Part shown: one piece after another, positions 18,304-25,625 of the stretch
How the letters are laid out: each line of letters starts with the position of its first letter
Position numbering within the stretch: the stretch's first letter is position 1
Program-made: the position numbers and the translations under genes
Assembly (NCBI GenBank): GCA_016933415.1
Contig: JAFGAX010000196.1
Span: 1 to 34,816, forward strand
Origin: a bacterium
GTDB taxonomy: Bacteria; Zhuqueibacterota; QNDG01; DTFT01
Length of the DNA: 34,816 nucleotides
Direction: 5' to 3'
The notes under the pieces: model-generated
Database searches by the model: none
The model's input: only the letters and a program-made list of their open reading frames with translations
What the model was told of the DNA's origin: nothing

Positions 18304-18500
18304 ACCAGATTTGTAAGCCGCTGTGACATCTCTGTCCATCGGTTCAGGGTATCTGATTCATCCTCTTTCGTTGAAGTCCATAAAATATCTTCTCCTGCTT
18401 TTATAATTCATTAAATAGTTTAAATACAGATATTTGAATTGTGTTGCGCCGGATTGCCGGACTCTTTCGGATCCGCCGTGTATCTCACATCAACACACAA

Positions 18501-18506
18501 GGGAGG
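18501..18506 (+). promoter_or_regulatory. Ribosome-binding site deciding the start at 18513
   Basis: GGGAGG lies 6 nt before ATG 18513, directly ahead of a classical signal peptide. It decides against the in-frame TTG at 18441, which has no Shine-Dalgarno sequence and would bury the signal peptide 24 residues inside. Confidence 0.85.
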
Positions 18507-18512
18507 TGTGTT

Positions 18513-20909
18513 ATGAAGAAAAGAAAAAGAGCGGCTACCGTTGTTCTGCTGGTCCTCATAACACTCTTGTTTCCTCTGCAGATCGCGGGACAATCCATCA
18601 CAATGGGATATCCAAGAGAAGGGGCCACATGGGAACGTGGAAGAACATATTACATAGAAATGATAACGGAAGGTATCCGTGGAACTATCGTTGACATTCA
18701 GTTTTGGGGACATGCTTATGTCGATGAGTTTCCATTCTGGCATCCGGCCATGTTAATCAATCCTGAAGATGGATATCATCAAGTTGAGATTTGGATTCCG
18801 GATGATCTACCCCTTGGTGGGTGGTACTTCTATCTTTTTGTCGTGGGTCCTCCGTGGGTCCATGATACCATGTACCCCAACTATGTGTATATCATCGACC
18901 CCCTTCCCAGCCACATCACGGTGACGAACCCGAGCACGTGGGGCATCAAGTGGGCCCAGGGATCGGATCAGACCATCACGTGGACGACGACCGGCGATCC
19001 GATCTCGAACGTGAAGATCGAGCTTGCGAAGGGCGCGTCCTACCAGCTCCTCGCAGCCAACGCGCCGAACACCGGAACCTTCGACTGGACCATCCCCGCT
19101 GACCAGGAAGTCCGGTCTGATTACATGATCGCCATTACCGCTGTGGGCGATGACCGGATCCGCGATTACGGCGATCCGTTCGCGATTGTCCCGCCTGGAG
19201 AGGCGTCCGTGATCACGGTCGACGGATTCAAGGACGCATTTTACCGTCTTCTCACCGGTCCGCAGAACGGATACCTGCAGATCCCGTCCTGCGCGTACAA
19301 CGACAACGGAACGCCAGTGGACAACGCGGATCTTTCGGCGAAGATCTGGATGGCGTGGGACACGGATTACCTGTACCTGTACGAGGAGGTCATGGACGAC
19401 ACGGTGTCGGGGAGTTCGGCCAACCGGTGGGAGGAGGACTGCCTCGAGTTGTACGTGGATCCGCTTCCGAACGATGCGACCATCAACTCGGTCTGGAACA
19501 CGCGCCTGACCGCCCTGAGCGTCCTGACGCCCGGGGTTCTCGCGGACGACAACATGAACACGGTTCCGGACCTGTCGAAGCTGTTCGTCCGAAGGATCAT
19601 CCCCGGGGGGTATGCCCTGGAACTGAAGGTCCGGTGGGCCGCGATCACGCCCGCCACCGAGGGCGTGAACCTCACGGTCGGCCAGAAGTTCGGTTTCGCG
19701 ATCATGCAGCACGACAACGACGGCCGCGGCCGGCGCCAGGCGTCCGTTCAGTGGGCCGCGGTTCTTCTCAATACGGTCTATAACACGCCCGCCTATCTGG
19801 GAACCGCGACATTCCTGCCGGAGAACAGGCTGCAGTTGGAGGCGAAGAACAACATCACGGGCACGGAGAACCCGATTCCGTACAACAGTTCCATATGCAC
19901 GGATCTTCTGTGCGACATCGACGGTCTGAAAGACGGGTTCTACCACGGCCTGACAGGGCCGTCCGACGGGTTTCTGCAACTTCGCTCCTACGCGTACAAC
20001 GAGAACGGCAGGCCGGACAATGACGCGGACCTGTCCGCGAAGATATGGACGGCCTGGGACGAGGATTGGCTGTACCTGTACGAGGAGGTCATGGATGACA
20101 CGCTCGGCGCGGACGCCACGAACGTGTGGGAGGAGGATTGCATTGAGCTGAACTTCGATCCCCAGCCCACGAGCGCGGCGAACTCCATCGTGCAGGCGCG
20201 GCTGACCGCGCTGGAACTCACGACACCCGGCGTCCTGCGCGAGGACAACCTGAGCGCGGTTCCGGAAGGCTCGAAGTATTATTCCCGGCGGCTGTTCGCG
20301 GGCGGCTACGCGCTGGAGATGGCGGTCCGATGGTCCGCTATCGTGAGCGGCAGTGAAACCATCACGCCAACAGTGGGGAACGTGTTCGGCCTGGCGATCA
20401 ACCAGCACGACAACGATCTGCGGGGCCGCCGCCAGGCCACGGTTCAGTGGGCGGCTGTTCTGGCGGACGCCGTGTGGAACACGCCGACCTATCTCGGAAC
20501 GGTCCGGTTCCTGGAAGGGAACAAACTCGAGTTTTCGGCGCGCAACGCCATCACCGGAACGGCGAACCCCGTTCCCTACGACGGATCCGACTATCCGCCG
20601 GACGGGATTCACGACGGCTCGGAGGTGCCGTCCTCATTTCTTCTGAGCATGAATTATCCCAATCCGTTCAATCCGGGAACCCGGGTTTCGTATCGGATCG
20701 AAACCCCGGGTGACGTGACGCTGATCGTGTACAATCTGCTTGGCCAGAAAGTACGGACACTGAAGGACGGATTCTGCCGGCCCGGAGCGCACGAGGCTGA
20801 ATGGGACGGCCTGGATGACCGGGGAATGATGACGGGATCAGGAATATACGTTACCGTACTGAAACAGGGGAACAGGAGCGTGAGCAGAAAGATGATGAAG
20901 ATCGAGTAG
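18513..20909 (+). CDS. Secreted multidomain protein: Kre9/KNH-like, two CBM9-like domains, C-terminal sorting-like module
   Basis: 798 residues, presumably exported. A Lys/Arg-rich n-region ('MKKRKRAA') and hydrophobic core with likely cleavage near 'IAGQS' form a Sec signal peptide (about 1-27). Two beta domains of the Kre9/KNH 'Ser-Thr-rich' type follow (about 28-128 and 130-225; the second has 'WAQGSDQTITW' and 'NTGTFDWTIP'). Two similar CBM9-like domains begin at residues 236 and 469. Each has 'VDG(F/L)KD.FY..LTGP', 'YLYEEVMDD' and a 'WEEDC.EL' motif. The C-terminus (about 707-798) has 'MNYPNPFNPGTRVSY' and 'YNLLGQKVRTL', the FlgD-Ig/type IX-sorting-like module common in FCB-group secreted proteins. 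No catalytic domain is recognised, so it is probably a surface or extracellular carbohydrate-binding protein. The first ~380 nt are visibly AT-richer than the rest. Confidence 0.85.
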   Translation: MKKRKRAATVVLLVLITLLFPLQIAGQSITMGYPREGATWERGRTYYIEMITEGIRGTIVDIQFWGHAYVDEFPFWHPAMLINPEDGYHQVEIWIPDDLPLGGWYFYLFVVGPPWVHDTMYPNYVYIIDPLPSHITVTNPSTWGIKWAQGSDQTITWTTTGDPISNVKIELAKGASYQLLAANAPNTGTFDWTIPADQEVRSDYMIAITAVGDDRIRDYGDPFAIVPPGEASVITVDGFKDAFYRLLTGPQNGYLQIPSCAYNDNGTPVDNADLSAKIWMAWDTDYLYLYEEVMDDTVSGSSANRWEEDCLELYVDPLPNDATINSVWNTRLTALSVLTPGVLADDNMNTVPDLSKLFVRRIIPGGYALELKVRWAAITPATEGVNLTVGQKFGFAIMQHDNDGRGRRQASVQWAAVLLNTVYNTPAYLGTATFLPENRLQLEAKNNITGTENPIPYNSSICTDLLCDIDGLKDGFYHGLTGPSDGFLQLRSYAYNENGRPDNDADLSAKIWTAWDEDWLYLYEEVMDDTLGADATNVWEEDCIELNFDPQPTSAANSIVQARLTALELTTPGVLREDNLSAVPEGSKYYSRRLFAGGYALEMAVRWSAIVSGSETITPTVGNVFGLAINQHDNDLRGRRQATVQWAAVLADAVWNTPTYLGTVRFLEGNKLEFSARNAITGTANPVPYDGSDYPPDGIHDGSEVPSSFLLSMNYPNPFNPGTRVSYRIETPGDVTLIVYNLLGQKVRTLKDGFCRPGAHEAEWDGLDDRGMMTGSGIYVTVLKQGNRSVSRKMMKIE

Positions 20910-20922
20910 GGTTTCAACTCCC

Positions 20923-20944
20923 CGCAGGGGCTCGCGCCCCTGCG
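20923..20944 (+). repeat. Hairpin 1 downstream of the secreted-protein gene
   Basis: CGCAGGGG (20923-20930) pairs perfectly with CCCCTGCG (20937-20944) around a 6-nt loop. It begins 14 nt after the stop codon. There is no T-tract. Confidence 0.75.
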
Positions 20945-20961
20945 ACATCCGCATCCATCCA

Positions 20962-20985
20962 GCGCGGAGGCAGGAGCCTCCGCGC
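20962..20985 (+). repeat. Hairpin 2 downstream of the secreted-protein gene
   Basis: GCGCGGAGGC (20962-20971) pairs perfectly with GCCTCCGCGC (20976-20985) around a 4-nt AGGA loop. It is a very stable 10-bp stem without a T-tract. Confidence 0.75.
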
Positions 20986-21002
20986 GGCACTATGAAAATG
21001 CC

Positions 21003-21034
21003 GTTCCCGCAGGGGCCCCCGCCCTCGCGGGAAC
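21003..21034 (+). repeat. Hairpin 3 downstream of the secreted-protein gene
   Basis: GTTCCCGC (21003-21010) pairs with GCGGGAAC (21027-21034) around a 16-nt GC-rich loop. Its left arm region shares CCGCAGGGGC with hairpin 1, which suggests related repeat units. Confidence 0.7.
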
Positions 21035-21055
21035 GCCGAAGAGACGGCACGGGTC

Positions 21056-21096
21056 AACGCTCCGGGAGGTTTCGAACCTCCCGGAGCGTTTATTTC
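21056..21096 (+). terminator. Likely terminator after the secreted-protein gene (16-bp stem)
   Basis: The segment 21056-21071 pairs perfectly over 16 bp with 21075-21090 across a 3-nt TCG loop. TATTTC follows: a short, imperfect U-tract. The stem length and position make it the best terminator candidate for the gene ending at 20909. The weak U-tract leaves open a role in mRNA 3' protection instead. Confidence 0.7.
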
Positions 21097-21213
21097 AGGA
21101 GTCATCCGCTGATAAAAGGACCCCGGAGTTCTGATACCTGGGGATGTCGGTTATGGAATCCCGGTTTCAGGACCCCGTGGCCGGTTTTTTCAGGTTCCTT
21201 TTCCTGTTTTTTC

Positions 21214-21242
21214 TTGACATCCGAATGAAATTTTATTATATT
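21214..21242 (+). promoter_or_regulatory. Sigma-70 promoter of the ilv-leu operon
   Basis: TTGACA (21214-21219) and TATATT (21237-21242) are spaced by 17 nt, a near-perfect promoter. The predicted start of transcription near 21249 lies about 40 nt before the leader ORF and about 250 nt before ilvD. That leaves room for a regulatory leader. Confidence 0.88.
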
Positions 21243-21288
21243 TGATTCAACCATTCAGGCGGTTTTATTCTAAAATCATGCAATAGCA

Positions 21289-21387
21289 ATGACTTTCAAC
21301 GGAATTCGAATTATTCTCATTCTCTCGGCCCTCCTCCTCGGTGTAGGGATCCTTACCGGTCTGGACCTCGGTCTAAGCCGGGCGTAA
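21289..21387 (+). CDS. Leucine/isoleucine-rich leader peptide of the ilv-leu operon (candidate attenuator peptide)
   Basis: A 32-codon ATG-to-TAA ORF lies between the promoter and ilvD. Of its 32 residues, 9 are Leu, 5 Ile and 1 Val (15/32), clustered from residue 6 to 29, with stretches such as 'IRIILILSALLLGVGIL'. Peptides of this size and bias sit upstream of ilv and leu operons in enterobacteria, where ribosome stalling at scarce Leu/Ile/Val-tRNA selects between RNA folds. Position about 40 nt after the start of transcription and the downstream pairing segments fit. Against it: no clear Shine-Dalgarno sequence, and a short hydrophobic peptide of this type could also arise by chance or be a membrane microprotein. 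Too short for ordinary gene finders. Confidence 0.6.
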   Translation: MTFNGIRIILILSALLLGVGILTGLDLGLSRA

Positions 21388-21390
21388 ACA

Positions 21391-21467
21391 AAAGGTCAAC
21401 CCTACAAACCCCAGAACCACCTTTCACCATCTGTCCTTCGCTTCAAATATCCTTGTAGGTTTGACCT
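21391..21467 (+). promoter_or_regulatory. Alternative RNA pairings after the leader ORF (candidate attenuator)
   Basis: A 15-nt arm at 21393-21407 (AGGTCAACCCTACAA) pairs with 21453-21467 (TTGTAGGTTTGACCT) with one C-T mismatch, enclosing 45 nt. The same left arm can instead pair through AGGTC (21393-21397) with GACCT (21364-21368) inside the leader ORF. AAAGGT (21391-21396) can also pair with ACCTTT (21419-21424). These options are mutually exclusive, as in attenuators. No U-tract follows the large stem, so a simple intrinsic terminator is not evident. Regulation could be Rho-dependent or act on ilvD translation. Confidence 0.5.
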
Positions 21468-21498
21468 GAAACGGGCAATCCAACCATTGCGAGGCGTT

Positions 21499-23181
21499 AT
21501 GAACAGTGATCTGGTCAAAGAAGGATTCGAACGGGCCCCTCACCGGAGTCTTCTGCGCGCCTGCGGCGTCCGGAACGAGGATTTCGACAAGCCCTTCATC
21601 GGCATCTGCAATTCCTTCGTCGAAATCATACCCGGACACGTGCACCTGCAGAAATTCGGACGCCTGGTCAAGGCGGAAATCCAGAAAACCGGGGGCGTGG
21701 GGTTCGAATTCAACACGATCGGCATCTGCGACGGCATCGCCATGGGTCACCGGGGGATGAAATACTCTTTGCCCAGCCGAGAGCTTATCGCCGATTCGGT
21801 CGAGTCCATGGTCCGCGCCCACGCATTCGACGGGCTCGTGTGCATCACGAATTGCGACAAGATCGTGCCCGGCATGGTCATGGGCGCCATACGGGCCAAT
21901 ATACCGACGATTTTCGTCAGCGGCGGCCCCATGGCCGCGGGAAAGCTGCAATCCGGCCGCGCCGTGGACCTGATCAGCGTTTTCGAGGGAGTCGGGTCCT
22001 TCAAATCAGGCGGTCTGTCCGAGGCGGATCTTCAGGAGCTGGAGGAGAAGGCCTGCCCGACATGCGGCTCATGCGCGGGCATGTTCACTGCGAATTCCAT
22101 GAACTGCCTGCTCGAAGTTCTGGGACTGGCCCTTCCCGGCAACGGGACGCGGCTTGCGGAAAGCAACGACCGGCTCGAACTGGTCGTGCGTTCCGCCCAG
22201 CGCATCGTGGATCTCGTGCGTCAAAACATCCGGCCCATGGATTTCATGACCCGGGACAGCCTGAACAACGTGTTCTCCGTGGACATGGCCATGGGCGGGT
22301 CCACGAACACGGTTCTGCATTTCCTGGCCATTGCGGCAGAAGCCGGACTGAATTTTCCATTGGAGTCATTGAATACCATCGCGGAACGGGTGCCGCATCT
22401 CTGTAAGATTTCTCCCGCGTCGAACCTGCACATGGAAGACCTCGACCGCGCGGGAGGCATTCCCGCAATCATGGCCGAACTGTCCAAGAGGTCGCTTCTC
22501 AGCCTTGCCCTGCCCACTGTGTCCGGAAAATCCGTAGGCGAGAACATCCGGGATGCCCGCATCCTGGACCCTGAAATCATCCGGCCGCTGGAGAACGCCT
22601 ACAGCGACAAGGGCGGCCTGGCCGTGCTTTTCGGCAGCCTGGCTCCGGAGGGCGCCGTGGTCAAGACCGGTGCCGTCGATCCGTCCATGCTCCGGCACAC
22701 CGGACCCGCGGTCTGCTTCGATTCGCAGGAAGAGGCCGGCGCCGCCATTCTCGACGGCCGCATCAAGGCCGGTGACGTGGTGGTCATCCGGTATGAAGGA
22801 CCCGCGGGCGGACCGGGCATGCAGGAAATGCTCTCGCCCACGGCCAATCTCATGGGCATGGGCCTGGGAGAAAAAGTCGCCCTGCTGACCGACGGCCGTT
22901 TTTCCGGCGGCACGCGCGGCGCCTGCATCGGACATGTCTCGCCCGAAGCCGCGGCCGGCGGGCCGATCGGGCTGATTGAGAACGGCGACCGGATCGTCAT
23001 CGACATTCCCGGCCGGCGTCTCGATATCGATCTGCCCGCCTCGGAACTCGCGGAACGCCGTAAAACGTGGAAACCCGCGGCGCCGAAAGTGCGAACCGGG
23101 TGGCTCGTCCGTTATTCCGCCATGGTCACGTCCGCAAGCCGCGGCGCCGTACTCAAATCCGTCCAGCCGTCCCAGGGCTGA
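21499..23181 (+). CDS. ilvD: Dihydroxy-acid dehydratase
   Basis: Converts 2,3-dihydroxy-isovalerate and its 3-methylvalerate analogue to the keto acids of valine and isoleucine, using an Fe-S cluster. 560 residues, the shorter class of the family. Conserved blocks are '[11 protein letters not shown]', '[10 protein letters not shown]', '[11 protein letters not shown]' (C119), '[18 protein letters not shown]' (C186, C189, C192) and '[12 protein letters not shown]'. The 'PGHVHL' form, rather than one with Cys at this position, resembles the E. coli-like enzymes and hints at an oxygen-labile 4Fe-4S cluster; that is inference. ATG 21499 is preferred, with GAGG 4 nt upstream; the in-frame TTG at 21487 lacks a ribosome-binding site. 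First structural gene of the branched-chain operon, with the leader peptide upstream. Confidence 0.95.
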   Translation: MNSDLVKEGFERAPHRSLLRACGVRNEDFDKPFIGICNSFVEIIPGHVHLQKFGRLVKAEIQKTGGVGFEFNTIGICDGIAMGHRGMKYSLPSRELIADSVESMVRAHAFDGLVCITNCDKIVPGMVMGAIRANIPTIFVSGGPMAAGKLQSGRAVDLISVFEGVGSFKSGGLSEADLQELEEKACPTCGSCAGMFTANSMNCLLEVLGLALPGNGTRLAESNDRLELVVRSAQRIVDLVRQNIRPMDFMTRDSLNNVFSVDMAMGGSTNTVLHFLAIAAEAGLNFPLESLNTIAERVPHLCKISPASNLHMEDLDRAGGIPAIMAELSKRSLLSLALPTVSGKSVGENIRDARILDPEIIRPLENAYSDKGGLAVLFGSLAPEGAVVKTGAVDPSMLRHTGPAVCFDSQEEAGAAILDGRIKAGDVVVIRYEGPAGGPGMQEMLSPTANLMGMGLGEKVALLTDGRFSGGTRGACIGHVSPEAAAGGPIGLIENGDRIVIDIPGRRLDIDLPASELAERRKTWKPAAPKVRTGWLVRYSAMVTSASRGAVLKSVQPSQG

Positions 23182-23192
23182 TCCCCGAGAAC

Positions 23193-23197
23193 AGGAG
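23193..23197 (+). promoter_or_regulatory. Ribosome-binding site deciding the ilvB start
   Basis: AGGAG lies 6 nt before ATG 23204. The reading frame is open back to 22976, but that part overlaps ilvD and encodes no acetolactate synthase sequence. Confidence 0.85.
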
Positions 23198-23203
23198 CGT
23201 GTC

Positions 23204-24928
23204 ATGCAAAACAGGCAATCCGTCCCGTCCAAGCCCAAAACGAAGTCCGAACCGGAAATTCTCACCGGCAGTGACATCCTGATCCGGGCATTGCTGGAAG
23301 AGGGCGCGGACACCGTGTTCGGATATCCCGGCGGATCCGTCATCGGTCTGTATGATACCCTGGTCCGCCATCCGAAGCTTCGGCACGTACTCGTGCGGCA
23401 CGAGCAGGGCGCCACGCACGCGGCGGACGGGTACGCCCGGGCCACGGGCAAGCCGGGCGTGGTGTTCGTGACCTCAGGACCCGGCGCGACCAACACCGTC
23501 ACCGGCATTGCCAACGCCTACATGGACTCCATTCCGATCATCGTCTTCACCGGACAGGTCGCCTCCACCATGATCGGCAACGACGCATTCCAGGAGGCGG
23601 ACATCATCGGCATCACGCGGCCGATCACCAAGCACAGCTATCTCGTGAAAAAGGCCGAGCATCTTCCCCGGGTCGTTCAGGAGGCATTTCTCCTGGCATC
23701 CACGGGAAGGCCGGGTCCCGTGCTCGTCGACCTGCCGAAGGATGTTCTGGCCTCGAAAGCGCCCTATATCCGCAAGGAAGGGGTGGCCATCCGGGGATAC
23801 AATCCGACCTACGAGGGCCACACCCAGCAGATCGCCAAGGCGGCGAAACTCATCATGGAGGCGAAACGGCCCCTGGTGTACGCGGGCGGCGGCGTCACAC
23901 TCGCGGACGGATCGGACGATCTCCGCGCGCTGGCCATGCAGGGGCGGATTCCCGTGACCACGACATTGCTGGGCCTTGGCGTTTTTCCCGAGGACCATCC
24001 GCTGTCGCTGGGCATGCTGGGCATGCACGGCACGTATGCCGCGAACATGGCCATCACGGAATGCGACGTGGTGATCGCGGTCGGTGCGCGGTTCGACGAC
24101 CGCGTCACCGGCCGGCTGGATGCGTTTTCCCGGGAATCGAAAAAGATCCACATCGACATCGACCCGGCCTGCATTGCCAAGAACGTGCCAGTGGACGTGC
24201 CGATCGTGGGTCATATCAAAAACGTTCTGCCCATTCTGGTTTCCATGGTCAAGAAAACGGACACGGCGGAATGGCTGGGCCGGATCGAGGAACTGAAGAA
24301 GGGACATCCGCTGAAATACACGACCAAACCGGACCTGATCGCGCCGCAGCATGTCGTCGAAACCTTCGCCGACCTGACAAAACACGAGGCCCTGGTGGTC
24401 ACGGATGTGGGGCAGAACCAGATGTGGGCGGCCCAGTTCTACAAGTTCAAAAACCCGCGTTCCTTTCTGTCCTCCGGCGGGCTCGGCACCATGGGATTCG
24501 GCCTGCCCGCGGCCATCGGTGCGGCGTTCGGCCGGCCGGAGGCGACCGTGGTCTGTTTTACGGGGGACGGCGGTTTTCAGATGAACGTACAGGAACTGGC
24601 GACGGCCGTGAAAAACCGCCTGCCGCTCAAGATCGCGATTCTGAACAACGGCTACCTCGGCATGGTGCGGCAGTGGCAGGAGCTGTTTTTCGAAAAACGG
24701 TATTCCCAGACGTATATCCAGGAAGGGAATCCGGACTTCGTCCGGCTGGCCGAGGCCTATGGCGCCGTCGGTATACGGGTGGTCAGGCCGGAGGATGTGG
24801 CCCCCGCGGTCCGTCAGGCGCTCGAGGTGAAGGACAGGCCCGTGGTCATGGATTTCATCGTCGATCCCGAGCAGAAAGTGATGCCCATGGTGCCCGCGGG
24901 CGCGTCAATCATGAACATGATGGAATAG
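23204..24928 (+). CDS. ilvB: Acetolactate synthase, large (catalytic) subunit
   Basis: ThDP-dependent acetohydroxyacid synthase, the first common step of valine, leucine and isoleucine synthesis: two pyruvates give acetolactate, or pyruvate plus 2-ketobutyrate gives acetohydroxybutyrate. 574 residues in the usual order Pyr domain, FAD-binding domain, ThDP domain. The catalytic Glu is E67 in 'VRHEQGATHAADGYAR'. 'TSGPGATNTVTGIANAYMDS' and 'RFDDRVTGRL' are present, and the ThDP/Mg motif starts 'GDGGFQMN' (454-461) and ends in 'ILNNGYLGMVRQWQ'. The latter is characteristic of biosynthetic AHAS rather than catabolic enzymes. The first ~18 residues are a polar Lys/Pro/Ser-rich extension. The regulatory subunit gene follows after 11 nt. 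Confidence 0.96.
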   Translation: MQNRQSVPSKPKTKSEPEILTGSDILIRALLEEGADTVFGYPGGSVIGLYDTLVRHPKLRHVLVRHEQGATHAADGYARATGKPGVVFVTSGPGATNTVTGIANAYMDSIPIIVFTGQVASTMIGNDAFQEADIIGITRPITKHSYLVKKAEHLPRVVQEAFLLASTGRPGPVLVDLPKDVLASKAPYIRKEGVAIRGYNPTYEGHTQQIAKAAKLIMEAKRPLVYAGGGVTLADGSDDLRALAMQGRIPVTTTLLGLGVFPEDHPLSLGMLGMHGTYAANMAITECDVVIAVGARFDDRVTGRLDAFSRESKKIHIDIDPACIAKNVPVDVPIVGHIKNVLPILVSMVKKTDTAEWLGRIEELKKGHPLKYTTKPDLIAPQHVVETFADLTKHEALVVTDVGQNQMWAAQFYKFKNPRSFLSSGGLGTMGFGLPAAIGAAFGRPEATVVCFTGDGGFQMNVQELATAVKNRLPLKIAILNNGYLGMVRQWQELFFEKRYSQTYIQEGNPDFVRLAEAYGAVGIRVVRPEDVAPAVRQALEVKDRPVVMDFIVDPEQKVMPMVPAGASIMNMME

Positions 24929-24939
24929 GGGAAGCCGCC

Positions 24940-25428
24940 ATGAAGCATACGTTGTCCGTTTTATTCGAAAACGAATTCAACGCGATTCCCCGTATCGTCG
25001 GGCTGTTCAGCGGCCGGGGCTACAGCATCGACAGCATCAGCATCGGCGCGGCCGAAGAGGCGGGTCTCACCCGTGCGACCATCACCACCATCGGCGAGGA
25101 GCAGGTCATCGAGCAGATCGCCAAACAGCTCAACAAGCTGGTGGACGTGATCAAGGTTGTGGACCTGACCTTCGAGCCCTTTGTGGAGCGCGAGCTGGCG
25201 CTGGTCAAGGTCCACAGCACGCCCGCGACCCGTCCAGAAATCGTTCAGATCGTCGACATCTTCCGCGCCAAGATCATTGACATCAGCACCAAGACCATGA
25301 CCGTCGAGATCACGGGAAAGGAAGACAAGGTGGACGCGGCCATCGGCATGCTCCGTCCCTTCGGTATACGTGAAATCGCGCGCACCGGCGCCGTGGCGCT
25401 CAAGCGGGAGTTCCAGGGGCAGGCGTGA
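24940..25428 (+). CDS. ilvN: Acetolactate synthase, small (regulatory) subunit
   Basis: 162 residues, the length of the IlvH/IlvN type. An N-terminal ACT domain (about 1-75; 'NEFNAIPRIVGLFSGRGYSIDSISIGAAEE') binds the feedback inhibitor, usually valine. The C-terminal domain (about 80-160; 'ELALVKVHSTPATRPEIVQIVDIFRAKIID') contacts and activates IlvB. ATG 24940 is chosen because 'MKHTLSVLFEN' is the canonical family start and GGGGAAG precedes it; the frame is open farther upstream only as an overlap with ilvB. Stoichiometric translation with ilvB is implied by the 11-nt spacing. Heptad element A begins 16 nt after the stop. Confidence 0.95.
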   Translation: MKHTLSVLFENEFNAIPRIVGLFSGRGYSIDSISIGAAEEAGLTRATITTIGEEQVIEQIAKQLNKLVDVIKVVDLTFEPFVERELALVKVHSTPATRPEIVQIVDIFRAKIIDISTKTMTVEITGKEDKVDAAIGMLRPFGIREIARTGAVALKREFQGQA

Positions 25429-25443
25429 GCGTATAAAAAAGAA

Positions 25444-25559
25444 GTTCAAAGTACAAGGTTCAATGTTCAAAGCACAGGCCTGAGGACCAGCGTAAATGAT
25501 CGAAATTGAAAATGACGCATCATCTGTTTTCTTTGAACTTTGAACATTAAACTTTGAAC
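25444..25559. repeat. Heptad palindromic element A (between ilvN and ilvC)
   Basis: Left arm 25444-25471 is four 7-bp units: GTTCAAA, GTACAAG, GTTCAAT, GTTCAAA. Right arm 25532-25559 is four units of the complementary type: TTTGAAC, TTTGAAC, ATTAAAC, TTTGAAC. Aligned as an inverted repeat the arms match at 24 of 28 positions by my count, enclosing 60 nt. TTTTC directly precedes the right arm. It has no coding content and lies within the operon, so it will be transcribed and can fold into a long hairpin. Confidence 0.85.
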
Positions 25560-25625
25560 TTAAAAGCATGTTCACCCCGATAGTCTGAATGATCCAAGCT
25601 GTTCTCAAGCGGAAAGGAACTGAAA

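Larger units (their letters stand above)
18049..18512 (+). other. 464-nt AT-rich intergenic region and 5' leader
   Basis: No open reading frame with coding character was found. An imperfect hairpin at about 18094-18117 (TGGATCCCCA...TGGGATTCCA) lies 45 nt after the helicase stop, but without a T-tract it is only a weak terminator candidate. The region is clearly AT-richer than its surroundings. It holds a promoter (18273-18303), followed by about 200 nt of apparent 5' untranslated RNA with no recognised riboswitch, ending in a strong ribosome-binding site. Confidence 0.6.
20910..21288 (+). other. Intergenic region with hairpin cluster and ilv promoter
   Basis: No credible protein-coding gene lies here. 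The first half contains four consecutive stem-loops, listed separately. From about 21110 the DNA becomes AT-rich, with T-tracts at about 21183-21190 and 21207-21212, then a strong promoter at 21214-21242 for the branched-chain operon. Confidence 0.7.

Noticed and set aside
18441-18512. Upstream TTG start for the secreted protein, adding 24 residues
   Set aside because: It lacks a ribosome-binding site and would displace the signal peptide from the N-terminus; GGGAGG before ATG 18513 is decisive.
21121-21213. Intrinsic terminator around the T-tract near 21183-21190
   Set aside because: The CCGG-containing sequence before it does not form a stable uninterrupted stem; the 16-bp hairpin at 21056-21090 is the better terminator.
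21388-21498. T-box riboswitch upstream of ilvD
   Set aside because: No T-box core (AGGGTGGNACCGCG-like) or specifier-loop arrangement could be found. A leader-peptide mechanism fits the sequence better.
22976-23203. N-terminal extension of IlvB by 76 residues within ilvD
   Set aside because: The extension overlaps the ilvD coding end in another frame and has no family similarity; AGGAG precedes ATG 23204.
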